Shown: positions 23,647 through 31,314 of the stretch, one piece after another | Layout: each line of letters starts with the position of its first letter | Numbering within the stretch: position 1 is the first letter of the stretch | Assembly: GCF_020859565.1 (NCBI RefSeq) | Contig: NZ_JAJHUO010000024.1 | Span: 105,748 to 169,747 of the forward strand | Direction of reading: 5' to 3' | DNA length: 64,000 nt | Source of the DNA: Saccharothrix luteola | GTDB lineage: Bacteria; Actinomycetota; Actinomycetes; Mycobacteriales; Pseudonocardiaceae | Notes under the pieces: model-generated | Told to the model about the DNA's origin: nothing | The model's input: only the letters and a program-made list of their open reading frames with translations | Databases searched by the model: none | Made by a program: the position numbers and the translations under genes

Positions 23647-24810
23647 GTGGACCCGAGCTTCGGTACCTACCAGCTCGCCGAAGAGCACGAGGCGCTGCGC
23701 GAGGCGGTCCGGTCGCTGGCCGACAAGGAGATCGCGCCGCACGCGGCGGACGTGGACGAGCAGGAGCGCTTCCCGGTCGAGGCGTTGAACGCGCTGGTCA
23801 AGTCCGGTTTCGCGGCCGTGCACGTGCCCGAGGACTACGACGGCCAGGGCGCGGACTCGGTGGCGACGTGCATCGTGATCGAGGAGGTGGCGCGCGTGTG
23901 CGCGTCGTCGTCCCTGATCCCGGCGGTGAACAAGCTGGGCACGATGCCGATCCTGCTGTCGGCGTCGGAGGGGTTGAAGCGGCAGGTGCTGCCGTCCATC
24001 GCGTCGGGCGAGGCGATGGCGTCGTACGCGCTGTCCGAGCGGGAGGCCGGTTCGGACACGGCGTCGATGCGCACGCGGGCCAGGCTGGACGGCGACCACT
24101 GGGTGTTGAACGGCACGAAGTGCTGGATCACGAACGCCGGTGAGTCGACGTGGTACACGGTCATGGCCGTGACGGACCCGAACGCGCCGAAGAAGTCGCA
24201 GGGCATCTCGGCGTTCGTCGTGCACAAGGACGACCCGGGTTTCGTCGTGGGGTCGAAGGAGCGGAAGCTCGGCATCAAGGGCTCGCCGACCCGTGAGATC
24301 CACTTCGAGAACTGCACGATCCCCGCGGACCGCATCATCGGCGAACCGGGCACCGGCCTGAAGACGGCGCTGCGCACGCTGGACCACACGCGCCCGACCA
24401 TCGGCGCGCAGGCCGTGGGCATCGCGCAGGGCGCCCTGGAAGCGGCGGTCGCCTACGTCAAGGACCGCAAGCAGTTCGGCAAGTCGATCTCCGAGTTCCA
24501 GGGCGTGCAGTTCATGCTGGCCGACATGGCGATGAAGATCGAAGCCGCCCGGCACATGGTCTACGTGGCCGCGGCGAAGGCCGAGCGGGGTGAGCCGAAC
24601 ATCGGCTTCATCACGGCGGCGGCCAAGTGCTTCGCGTCGGATGTGGCGATGGAGGTCACGACGGACGCCGTGCAGCTGTTCGGGGGCGCCGGCTACACGC
24701 GCGACTTCCCGGTGGAGCGGATGATGCGTGACGCGAAGATCACCCAGATCTACGAGGGCACGAACCAGATCCAGCGGGTCGTGATGTCGCGCGCCCTGCT
24801 CAACGGCTAG
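23647..24810 (+). CDS. Acyl-CoA dehydrogenase (FadE25-like)
   Basis: A 387-residue FAD-dependent acyl-CoA dehydrogenase that introduces the alpha-beta double bond in acyl-CoA. FAD/substrate motifs are YALSEREAGSDTASM and CWITNAGESTWYTVMAV in the beta domain. RKQFGKSISEFQGVQFMLADM and QLFGGAGYTRDFPVERMMRDAKITQIYEGTNQIQR lie in the C-terminal helical domain; the Glu of IYEGTNQIQ is the catalytic base position of short-chain enzymes. The gene follows purE as fadE25 does in mycobacteria (from memory). A clear terminator follows the stop. Substrate chain length is not predictable. Confidence 0.93.
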   Translation: MDPSFGTYQLAEEHEALREAVRSLADKEIAPHAADVDEQERFPVEALNALVKSGFAAVHVPEDYDGQGADSVATCIVIEEVARVCASSSLIPAVNKLGTMPILLSASEGLKRQVLPSIASGEAMASYALSEREAGSDTASMRTRARLDGDHWVLNGTKCWITNAGESTWYTVMAVTDPNAPKKSQGISAFVVHKDDPGFVVGSKERKLGIKGSPTREIHFENCTIPADRIIGEPGTGLKTALRTLDHTRPTIGAQAVGIAQGALEAAVAYVKDRKQFGKSISEFQGVQFMLADMAMKIEAARHMVYVAAAKAERGEPNIGFITAAAKCFASDVAMEVTTDAVQLFGGAGYTRDFPVERMMRDAKITQIYEGTNQIQRVVMSRALLNG

Positions 24811-24833
24811 TTCGCGCGGCACGCCGGCTCGAC

Positions 24834-24870
24834 GGCGGCCTGATCTTCGTCGATCAGGCCGCCTTTGTTC
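24834..24870 (+). terminator. Rho-independent terminator after the acyl-CoA dehydrogenase gene
   Basis: A perfect 12-base stem pairs GGCGGCCTGATC (24834-24845) with GATCAGGCCGCC (24852-24863) around a TTCGTC loop. TTTGTTC follows, a short T-rich run on the + strand. It lies 24 bases after the stop codon and closes the purK-purE-fadE unit. Confidence 0.9.
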
Positions 24871-25026
24871 TGTCTACGGACATCCGCACGCTCCTCGGTG
24901 GATTATCACCGTTGGTAGCGTCGCATTACTCTGATGGTCGAGTGTGTTCGGTGTGGCCTCCCCTTAGCGTTGCGTCCCGGTTCGACGAATCGAGCCGCAG
25001 GTAATGCCAAAAGGGGAGCAGGCCTC

Positions 25027-25356
25027 ATGAAGAGCATCAAGACCGCGGTCACCGCACTCGCGCTGGGTGCCGGTCTCACCGTGTCCGGCGGTGTCGCGAC
25101 GGCCGCTCCGGTCGAGGTCACGGCCGGTGACGTCGGTGTCCAGTGCACCCGGCAGTACGTGCTGACCAGCAATGCGACGCTTCGTCACTCGCCCGGCGGA
25201 TCCGTCAAGGCGTACGCGTTCGTCGGCGACAAGTTCAACGTGCCCAACCCGTCGGGCAATTGGTACTACGGCAACCTCTACGACCAGTACAACACCCACT
25301 TCGGTGATGGTTACATCCTCGCTTCGGCGCTCGCCTACACCGGCATCTGCTTCTGA
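25027..25356 (+). CDS. Small secreted SH3-like protein
   Basis: A 109-residue protein with a Sec signal peptide (MKSIKTAVTALALGAGLTVSGGVATAAP, cleavage about residue 27). A short SH3b-like domain follows (YVLTSNATLRHSPGGSVKAYAFVGDKFNVPNPSGNWYYGNLYDQYNTHFGDGYILASAL), bounded by two cysteines (VQCTRQ and the terminal ICF) likely to form a disulfide. SH3b domains in secreted actinobacterial proteins often bind cell-wall peptides. ATG 25027 follows AAAAGGGGAG. It stands alone, after a terminator, so it has its own promoter within 24870-25010, where I see no clear consensus. Confidence 0.82.
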   Translation: MKSIKTAVTALALGAGLTVSGGVATAAPVEVTAGDVGVQCTRQYVLTSNATLRHSPGGSVKAYAFVGDKFNVPNPSGNWYYGNLYDQYNTHFGDGYILASALAYTGICF

Positions 25357-25380
25357 TCGGTGAATTGATCGGGTTCCCTC

Positions 25381-25578
25381 TCACGGGTTCCAGAACTTCG
25401 TGTCCCCCAACGGCGTGTACGTGTCCTCCGGGCCCTGCGGGTGGCGGCCGAAGGACACGTACACGTCGCCGTACCCGGTCGGCACCGAGAACTGCTCCGC
25501 CTGGTCCAGTTCCTCCTCGCAGTAGCGGTGGAGGAGGGTGAAGAAGGTTCGGTACTCGTCGTCCGACAGCGGCCCCAT
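25381..25578 (-). CDS. Small conserved-looking hypothetical protein
   Basis: A 65-residue acidic protein (LSDDEYRTFFTLLHRYCEEELDQAEQFSVPTGYGDVYVSFGRHPQGPEDTYTPL). It has a helical N-terminus and a beta-rich second half. Codon bias is typical of the genome. It starts at ATG 25578, 9 bases downstream of the VanZ-like gene stop, so it is probably cotranscribed with it. I do not recognise the family; the Tyr-rich motif YGDVYVSFGRH may help a search. Confidence 0.65.
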   Translation of the reverse strand: MGPLSDDEYRTFFTLLHRYCEEELDQAEQFSVPTGYGDVYVSFGRHPQGPEDTYTPLGDTKFWNP

Positions 25579-25587
25579 GGGGTGAGG

Positions 25588-26655
25588 CTAAGGGCTGGTC
25601 AGGGCGGTTGCGGGGGTTGGGTCGGTCGGAACAGCACGGGTGCCGGCGGCCAGGTCCGGCACGCTCCGCTGGTCCCGGCGCAGGACCGGGATGACGAACG
25701 TGCCCAGGACGAAGAACGCCAGCACGGTCGCGTCCACGACGAACGGCCAAGGGGTCGGGGCCAGGGTGAAGTAGGTGATCAGGCCCGTGACGCCCAGGAG
25801 TTCGCGCAGGGTGATCCGGAACGGGTTCGCGCGGTGGCCGTCGGCACGCCGGAGTTGATGCCGCAGCAGCCACCCGCCCGGGGTTCGGCCGGTCGCCGAC
25901 GGCAGGACGACGCGGATCACGACCGTCAGCGCCAGCAGCCACCAGCGGTTGTCGTCGAAGATCAGGTGGGTGACGACGATCAGGATCACCACGTCCACCG
26001 CCAGCGCCATCAGGCGACGCGGCACGGTCACCGTGCGAGGTGGGGCCGTCGACGCGTCCGGGTGCGGCACGGCGGGGACGACCAGCGCGACCGGGGCGAG
26101 CATCCAGCCGAGCAGCGCACCGGTGGTGTTCGAGATCAGGTCGTCGATGTCCGCGATGCGGTACGGGCACGGGTACGCGCCCAGGTTCCCCGTGTACTGC
26201 ACGACCTCGACGGCCAGCGAGATCCCCAGCCCGATCACGACCACGGCGAACGCGCCACGCCCGTAGGCCTTCCGCAGCACCACGCCCAGTGGCACGAACA
26301 GCGCGACGTTGAACGCCTGCTGCACGAACGCCGTGGACGTGACGACGGCCCCGAGCCCCGAACGCCCGTTCGCCGCCAGGTTGTGGCGCATGTCCGTCAC
26401 CCACTGGAACGGCGTGGTGGACAGCATCCGCTCGCCGTCGCACACCAGCGCCGACGGGAACGGCAGGAAGATCAGCGCCAACGCCACCAGCCCGTACGCC
26501 AGCAGTCCGTACAGCACCACCGCCCGACGCGGCTCCACCCGCCCGAACCGGTAGTAGTGCAACGCGATCAACGGCAGCAGGACGAGCACGCCGACGCCGA
26601 CGAACGCCGCGAAACCCGTCCGAACCGACTCCAGGTACGAACTCAGCATCTCCAC
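25588..26655 (-). CDS. VanZ-like / RDD-like fused membrane protein
   Basis: A 355-residue membrane protein. The N-terminal 190 residues match the VanZ-like family: four helices and the acidic motif AFNVALFVPLGVVLRK / SLAVEVVQYTGNLGAYPCPYRIADIDDLISNTTGALLGW. The segment from about 205 to 335 resembles an RDD domain (RRLMALAVDVVILIVVTHLIF, SATGRTPGGWLLRHQLRRADG, then further helices). VanZ itself gives low-level teicoplanin resistance, but most VanZ-like proteins have no known substrate. GTG 26655 or ATG 26649 could start it. The tail is Pro/Thr-rich. Confidence 0.83.
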   Translation of the reverse strand: MEMLSSYLESVRTGFAAFVGVGVLVLLPLIALHYYRFGRVEPRRAVVLYGLLAYGLVALALIFLPFPSALVCDGERMLSTTPFQWVTDMRHNLAANGRSGLGAVVTSTAFVQQAFNVALFVPLGVVLRKAYGRGAFAVVVIGLGISLAVEVVQYTGNLGAYPCPYRIADIDDLISNTTGALLGWMLAPVALVVPAVPHPDASTAPPRTVTVPRRLMALAVDVVILIVVTHLIFDDNRWWLLALTVVIRVVLPSATGRTPGGWLLRHQLRRADGHRANPFRITLRELLGVTGLITYFTLAPTPWPFVVDATVLAFFVLGTFVIPVLRRDQRSVPDLAAGTRAVPTDPTPATALTSP

Positions 26656-26760
26656 CGATCCGGTCCACCGCTCCCACGACGTAGGTCAACCGCTCAGTAA
26701 CCCCATCGCGTGAACGCCAAACCCGATCGGGGCACGTTGCCGCCGAACGGACGTGCCGGG

Positions 26761-27240
26761 TCAGCCCGCCGACGTCAGGTACGTCGCCAGCCGCTCGTAG
26801 CTGATCTCGGCGCCGTCCTTCATCCCGGTCTCCAGGGCCCGGTCCCGGTCCGCCTGCGACGGGTACTTCATCGTCTGCACGACCGTCGTGCGCTCACCGT
26901 CCGCGATGAACTCGGTGGTGTTCACCGTCGAAGGCCACTCCGGACCCCACGACTCGGTCTGCACCGTCCTCGACCAGGGTGCGACCTCCCGGTACTCCCC
27001 GGTCATCGCCATCTCGCTGCCGTCGGCCCGCCGCCACACCATGTGCCACCGCCCGCCCGGCCGCAGGTCGATCTCGCACACGGGCATCGTCCAGCCCTCG
27101 GGCCCGAGCATCCAGTGCACGACGTGCTCCGGCTTGGTGAACGCCTCGAACACCAGCTTCTGCGGCGCGTCGAACGTCCTGGTCATGGCTACCTCCACCG
27201 CGGACGGCGTGGACCACGAAACGGTGGCGTCAGTCGTCAT
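26761..27240 (-). CDS. SRPBCC/AHSA1-type START-like protein
   Basis: A 159-residue hydrophobic-ligand-binding (Bet v1-like) domain protein. The AHSA1-type sequence runs VEVAMTRTFDAPQKLVFEAFTKPEHVVHWMLGPEGWTMPVCEIDLRPGGRWHMVWR, and the C-terminal helix is TGMKDGAEISYERLATYL. Its start at 27240 lies 11 bases inside the upstream ArsR gene, so the pair is translated together. This ArsR plus SRPBCC pairing is frequent in actinobacteria. The ligand is unknown; the closest well-described relatives are activators of Hsp90 ATPase, but that function is not implied here. Confidence 0.9.
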   Translation of the reverse strand: MTTDATVSWSTPSAVEVAMTRTFDAPQKLVFEAFTKPEHVVHWMLGPEGWTMPVCEIDLRPGGRWHMVWRRADGSEMAMTGEYREVAPWSRTVQTESWGPEWPSTVNTTEFIADGERTTVVQTMKYPSQADRDRALETGMKDGAEISYERLATYLTSAG

Positions 27241-27568
27241 CTTCCTGCTCCTTCATGCGTTCGAGGTAGGTGTCCAGGCGGCGGTAGCTGTCGTCCCAGA
27301 ACCGGCGGAAACCCTCGGCCCACTCGCTGACCTCGCGCAACGGCGTCGCGTCGAGGGCGCACGGCCGCCACTGCGCGTCACGGCCCCGCGTGATGAGCCC
27401 CGCCCGTTCGAGCACGCGCAGGTGCTTGGACACGGCCGGCCCGCTCATCGCGAACGGCTCGGACAGTTCCTTCACGGTCGCCGCGCCGTCCGCGAGCCGC
27501 GCCAGGATGGCCCGCCGCGTCGGGTCGGACAGGGCCGCGAAGGTGATGCTCAGGGGATCGTCCGCCAT
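27230..27568 (-). CDS. ArsR-family transcriptional repressor
   Basis: A 112-residue winged helix protein (ITFAALSDPTRRAILARLADGAATVKELSEPFAMSGPAVSKHLRVLERAGLITRGRDAQWRPCALD). It lacks the metal-binding ELCVCDL motif, so it belongs to the non-metal subgroup coupled to SRPBCC genes. The acidic C-terminus (RMKEQEDDD) overlaps the SRPBCC start. It starts at ATG 27568. A TAACC-ACTG-GGTTA symmetric site just upstream is a candidate autoregulatory operator. Divergent from the DoxX gene. Confidence 0.9.
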   Translation of the reverse strand: MADDPLSITFAALSDPTRRAILARLADGAATVKELSEPFAMSGPAVSKHLRVLERAGLITRGRDAQWRPCALDATPLREVSEWAEGFRRFWDDSYRRLDTYLERMKEQEDDD

Positions 27569-27574
27569 GGCTAC

Positions 27575-27588
27575 CTAACCACTGGGTT
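27575..27588. promoter_or_regulatory. Possible ArsR operator
   Basis: TAACC (27575-27579) and GGTTA (27584-27588) form a short dyad 6 bases upstream of the arsR ATG, in the 143-base divergent gap with the DoxX gene. ArsR repressors typically bind a dyad at their own promoter. The arms are only five bases, so the call is weak. Confidence 0.3.
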
Positions 27589-27711
27589 ATCTAACTGATT
27601 GGTTTTCTACGCCCCTGTCGAGTCGCTGTCAACCTCGGCTGCAGGCCTGGAAGTGGTTGAAAGTTCATATAACGTCGAGGCGTTCGGCAGTCGACGTGAA
27701 GGGGAAACGCA

Positions 27712-28119
27712 ATGCTCAAGGACGTGGCAGCGCTCATCGGCCGCATCGGCGTAGGAGTGGTCTTCATCGCCCACGGCTGGCAGAAGGTCGCCGAGTGGGG
27801 TCTGGACGGCACCGCCACCGCCTTCGCGGGCATGGGCGTGCCGCTGCCGACGCTGTCCGCCTGGTTCGCCACGATCGTCGAACTCGTCGGCGGCGCGCTG
27901 CTGGTCCTCGGCGTGGCGATGCCCGTGGTCGGCGTGCTGCTGGCGGTGAACATGCTCGGCGCGCTGATCCTCGTGCACCTGCCGAACGGGCTGCTCGGCC
28001 AGGGCGGCTACGAGCTCGTCCTCGTGCTCGGGGTGGCCGCGATCGCGGTCGGGTTCAACGGCGGGTCGCTGTCCGTGGCGCGGTTGGCCAAGGGGCGGAA
28101 GGTCGGGCAACCCGCCTGA
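27712..28119 (+). CDS. DoxX-family membrane protein
   Basis: A 135-residue protein with four membrane helices and DoxX-family motifs: IGRIGVGVVFIAHGWQKVAEWG, FATIVELVGGALLVLGV and GGYELVLVLGVAAIAVGF. DoxX-like proteins are linked to thiosulfate oxidation and, in mycobacteria, to an oxidoreductase membrane complex with superoxide dismutase and SseA; the role of this copy is unknown. ATG 27712 has AAGGGGAAA upstream. It is convergent with the TIGR03089 gene, 2 bases between stops. Confidence 0.87.
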   Translation: MLKDVAALIGRIGVGVVFIAHGWQKVAEWGLDGTATAFAGMGVPLPTLSAWFATIVELVGGALLVLGVAMPVVGVLLAVNMLGALILVHLPNGLLGQGGYELVLVLGVAAIAVGFNGGSLSVARLAKGRKVGQPA

Positions 28120-28121
28120 CG

Positions 28122-28817
28122 TCAGCCGACCAGGTCCAGGGTCGTCTGCTCACTGGCGCGGCGCGCGGCCAGCAGGTCCGGTGCGGCGTTGCTGCACTGC
28201 ACCAGCGAACCGCCGCCCGCCAGCACGGCCAGGAAACCGTTCAGCAGGCCGTCCGGCAGGCTCCACTCCACAGTGGACAGCACGCGGGAGGTCGTGGTGA
28301 TGCCCAAGGTCGCGGCCCGCTGGTGCGCTTCCTCCACCACCTCGTCCACAGTGGACTTCAGCAGGGCGGGCGTGGTGCCGGGGACCGGCTCCCACGGCAC
28401 GAAGTCGTCGCCGAACACGCGGACGTCGTCGTTGTAGTCCACGGGCGCGCCGCTGCCCAGGCCCATGGGGTGCAACGACGCGACGGCCGTCACCAGGGCT
28501 CCGGGCGCTTCGCCGCCGGGCGCCACGACGGCCACCTTCGCGCCCGTCGGGTCGTCCGTCACGGCCGCGCCGCACCACCACGCGCCCAGCAGCACGCCGG
28601 CCGTCTGCCAGTGCGCGGGCAGCAGCACGGCCACCGGGTCGCCGGGCTCGACGTCGTGCTCGTCGCGGAGCCAGTTCGCCGTCTTGGCCGCCCAGTTCCG
28701 GATGGTGGCGCGCGACAGCTCGACCCGTGTGCCCGCCGCGTCGTCGTAGTGCGTGATCAGGGGACGGCCGGGATTCGCCGCGAACAGGGGCGCGAACAGG
28801 GCATCCGTGACGGTCAT
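28122..28817 (-). CDS. TIGR03089-type protein (AMP-binding-like)
   Basis: A 231-residue protein resembling the N-terminal part of acyl-CoA synthetases: RPLITHYDDAAGTRVELSRATIRNWAAKTANWLRDEHDVEPGDPVAVLLPAHWQTAGVLLGAWWCGAAV. It lacks the ATP-binding P-loop (TSGTTGxPK) and the C-terminal adenylation lid, so it should not be a complete synthetase. Family members of this length occur next to LCP genes across actinobacteria (Rv3268 next to Rv3267, from memory); no function is known. ATG 28817 is chosen because the upstream extension runs into repeat DNA. Confidence 0.83.
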   Translation of the reverse strand: MTVTDALFAPLFAANPGRPLITHYDDAAGTRVELSRATIRNWAAKTANWLRDEHDVEPGDPVAVLLPAHWQTAGVLLGAWWCGAAVTDDPTGAKVAVVAPGGEAPGALVTAVASLHPMGLGSGAPVDYNDDVRVFGDDFVPWEPVPGTTPALLKSTVDEVVEEAHQRAATLGITTTSRVLSTVEWSLPDGLLNGFLAVLAGGGSLVQCSNAAPDLLAARRASEQTTLDLVG

Positions 28818-28864
28818 GCGCCAACCTTGCCACGCCCCGCCACGCCCGCGCCCATCGCCCCGAT

Positions 28865-29098
28865 CCCGCGTGTCGAACGCTCGGGTCCCGCGTGTCGAAC
28901 GCTCAGGTCCCGCGTGTCGAACGCTCGGGTCGCGCGTGTCGAACGCTCGGGTCGCGCGTGTCGAACGCTCGGGTCGCGCGTGTCGAACGCTCAGAACACA
29001 GCGAGCCCGTCCTGAACGTTGAACTCGACGGTCCTGAACGTTCGACACGCGGGTCCTGAACGTTCGACACGCGGGACCTGGAGGTTCGACACGCCGGT
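28865..29098. repeat. 22-bp repeat array 1 (six direct, four inverted units)
   Basis: Six direct units of 22 bases start at 28865, 28887, 28909, 28931, 28953 and 28975. Each has the core GCGTGTCGAACGCTC. After a 16-base spacer come four inverted units at 29011, 29033, 29055 and 29077 with the core GAACGTTCGACACGC. The first inverted unit is a variant (GAACGTTGAACTCG) and the last carries GGAGGTT. The final unit overlaps by one base the TAA of the gene at 29098. No reading frame is credible across it. The same repeat recurs at 56130-56318 and 63857-63950. Confidence 0.95.
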
Positions 29099-29970
29099 TA
29101 GTCGGTGGTGAGGATGCGGAGGGCGGCGGCGGTGGCGATGCCGCGCCACTCCAGGGTGGCAGCCGGGCCCGGTGGTTGCCAGGACACCGGCCAGCCGCCG
29201 TCCTCGCACTGGGCGGCGGCGAGCGCGGTCAGGTGGGCGGTGATCGCGTCGGCCGGGAAGAGGGAGCGCAGCGGATCGGTCGGCAGCGGTGCGAAGTCGA
29301 GCGGGGTCAGGCCGTAGCCCTCGCCGGGGTAGAGGTGGAACAGGCTCAGGTCCTCGACCGACAGCCCGTGCCGACCGGCCCACTCGCGGTCCGGGGTGGT
29401 CGCCAGGAAGTGCAGCGCGTTGACCGCCGTGTGCGCGTCGACGTCACCGGACAGGGCCTCGATCCGCACGCGGCAGAACTCGTCGGCGACGTCGAGCCAG
29501 GCGGCGGACACACCGGCCTTCCGCAGCCCCGCGACGATGCCCGCCGTCGGGTTGAGGCCGACCGGGAACCGGCCGTCACCCCAGTGCTCGGCACGGGCGT
29601 GGTCGGCGATGTCAGGCAGCACGATCGGCAGCCCGCCGTCGGGCGACGTCACCGATTCGAGGTACGGCACCAGGCTCTCGGCGAACCCGGCGACCTCCCG
29701 CCGCACCGCGGCGTCGGACCCGGCGGGCGAGTCCAGCACCTGCCCGAGCACCCCGAGCGCGAAGTCGACGGCCAGCGGCTGGCTGTGCGGCGCGCGGACG
29801 TCCGGTTCGAGCGCGTGACCCAACCCGCCGTCGGCGTTGCGGTAGCCCGCGAGGACGTCCACGATCGCGAGCGCCGCGGCCGGGTCGGGCCGGGACCACA
29901 GGAGGGCGAGCCGTCGTTCGAGCAGCCGGGCGTGCGTGTCCAGGAAGGCGTGTGCGCGGGCGTGGTCCAT
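29098..29970 (-). CDS. Prenyltransferase/squalene-cyclase-repeat-like protein
   Basis: A 290-residue protein with alpha/alpha-toroid type repeats: IVDVLAGYRNADGGLGHALEPDVRAP near residue 38 and ALAAAQCEDGGWPVSW near residue 255. The GGxG and CxDGGW patterns match terpenoid-cyclase/prenyltransferase beta-subunit repeats. The DxDD or zinc motifs of active cyclases or farnesyltransferases are not seen, so an enzymatic role is uncertain. It starts at ATG 29970. It lies between the LCP genes and the repeat array, interrupting what is otherwise the LCP-TIGR03089 neighbourhood. Confidence 0.75.
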   Translation of the reverse strand: MDHARAHAFLDTHARLLERRLALLWSRPDPAAALAIVDVLAGYRNADGGLGHALEPDVRAPHSQPLAVDFALGVLGQVLDSPAGSDAAVRREVAGFAESLVPYLESVTSPDGGLPIVLPDIADHARAEHWGDGRFPVGLNPTAGIVAGLRKAGVSAAWLDVADEFCRVRIEALSGDVDAHTAVNALHFLATTPDREWAGRHGLSVEDLSLFHLYPGEGYGLTPLDFAPLPTDPLRSLFPADAITAHLTALAAAQCEDGGWPVSWQPPGPAATLEWRGIATAAALRILTTD

Positions 29971-30039
29971 GCCGACGATGCTGGCACCCGCGCGGACGGC
30001 CCGTCTTGAACGAATCGGCCGTCAACCGACGCGGACCGG

Positions 30040-31230
30040 TCAGTCGACGCAGACCGGGCCGGCCTGGGCGACGCGGTGACGTGGGCCGTCCAGGCTCACC
30101 GGGCGGTCGCCGGCGAAGCGCTGAGTGGGCGAAGCGCCGGCAGTCTCGGCGGCCGACGTCGGGGGCGGGGCCGGCGCGGGCGTCTTCTCGCCCAGCAGTT
30201 CCGCCACGAACGCCTTCACCTGCGCCGGGTCCACGGTCACGATGCTCTGGCCGCGGTCGTTGCGCGCGCCGACGCCGGTCACCGGGATGGTCGCGAACTC
30301 GACGTTCCCGCCCGCCAGCCCGCGCGCCTGACCGGCGAACTTCGCCAGGTCCAGGTTCTCGTCCACCACGATCGACTTGTTCACCGCGTCCAGCAGCCCG
30401 GACAGCCGCCCCGGGTCCGCCAACGTCCCCGCCGACAGCAGCTTCGACATCGCCGCCGACATGAACACCTGCTGCCGCGTGATCCGCCCGAGGTCGCCGT
30501 TCGGGATGCCCTTGCGCTGCCGCACGAACGCCAGCGCGTCCCCGCCGGCGATCGTCTGCACGCCCGCGCGGAAGTTCGCGCCCGAGTCCGGGTCCGACGT
30601 GCCCTGCTTCAGGCACACCTCCACGCCGCCGATCACCTCGGTGAGCAGGTAGAACCCGTAGAGGTTGATCTCCGCGTAGTGGTCGACCCGCACGCCGGTG
30701 AGCTCCTGCACCACCTGCACCAACGCCCGCCGCCCGGCCTGGTCGCCCGCCTTGGAGCGCTCGGTCAGGTCGGACATGCCCGACGCCGCCAGCCGCTCCA
30801 TGGTGAAGAACTTGGTCAGCCCGTACGCCGAGTTGATCTTCTCCTCGCCGATGTCCGGGATCGGCACGTAGGTGTCCCGCGGGATGGACACGGCGTGCGC
30901 CTTGCTGCCGTCGTGCGGCACGCGCATCACGATGATCGTGTCCGTGTTGAGGGTGTCCGTCGCCTCCGTGCGCAACTTCCGCAGCACGTGGTCCGGCAGC
31001 GGCACGCCCTGGGCGTCGGTGCGGCTGTCGCTGCCGACCAGCAGGATGTCGGTCGCGCCGTCGGCCGCGGGCGGAGCGTTCGGCACGTCCGACAGCACGG
31101 TCAGCACGTCCGTCGTGTTCACGCTCTCCTGCACGCGCTGGAGCGTCGACCAGCCGTACCCGGACGCCGCCAGCACGGCCGCGGACAGCAGCGCCACGAG
31201 CACGCGTCCGGCGATCACCGCAGCCCTCAC
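30040..31230 (-). CDS. LytR-CpsA-Psr (LCP) glycopolymer ligase
   Basis: A 396-residue membrane-anchored LCP protein. One TM segment lies at about residues 6-26, then the LCP domain has DILLVGSDSRTDAQG, DTIIVMRVPHDGSKAHAVSIPRDTYV, INSAYG, VDHYAEINLYGFYLLTEVIGGVEV and ALAFVRQRKGIPNGDLGRITRQQVF. LCP enzymes transfer lipid-linked glycopolymer (arabinogalactan or teichoic-type) to peptidoglycan outside the membrane. It lacks the LytR_C domain but ends in a Cys motif (GPVCVD). GTG 31230 has GGAGGAG upstream. The next LCP gene lies just upstream on the same strand. Confidence 0.93.
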   Translation of the reverse strand: MRAAVIAGRVLVALLSAAVLAASGYGWSTLQRVQESVNTTDVLTVLSDVPNAPPAADGATDILLVGSDSRTDAQGVPLPDHVLRKLRTEATDTLNTDTIIVMRVPHDGSKAHAVSIPRDTYVPIPDIGEEKINSAYGLTKFFTMERLAASGMSDLTERSKAGDQAGRRALVQVVQELTGVRVDHYAEINLYGFYLLTEVIGGVEVCLKQGTSDPDSGANFRAGVQTIAGGDALAFVRQRKGIPNGDLGRITRQQVFMSAAMSKLLSAGTLADPGRLSGLLDAVNKSIVVDENLDLAKFAGQARGLAGGNVEFATIPVTGVGARNDRGQSIVTVDPAQVKAFVAELLGEKTPAPAPPPTSAAETAGASPTQRFAGDRPVSLDGPRHRVAQAGPVCVD

Positions 31231-31314
31231 CGGCGCTCCTCCTACGAATGGGTGTCCGATCAGGCTAACCACCCTCGGCCGGTCGGACGTCCGGATTCAC
31301 CGGGAGGTGGTGTG

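Noticed and set aside
28753..29048. Short frames reading CRTLGSRVSNARV-like repeats across the arrays
   Set aside because: These are translations of the 22-bp DNA repeat and recur identically at all three arrays; they do not match coding bias or any start signal.
28865..29098. CRISPR array
   Set aside because: Units are contiguous 22-mers with no unique spacers, both orientations are present and no cas genes are nearby.
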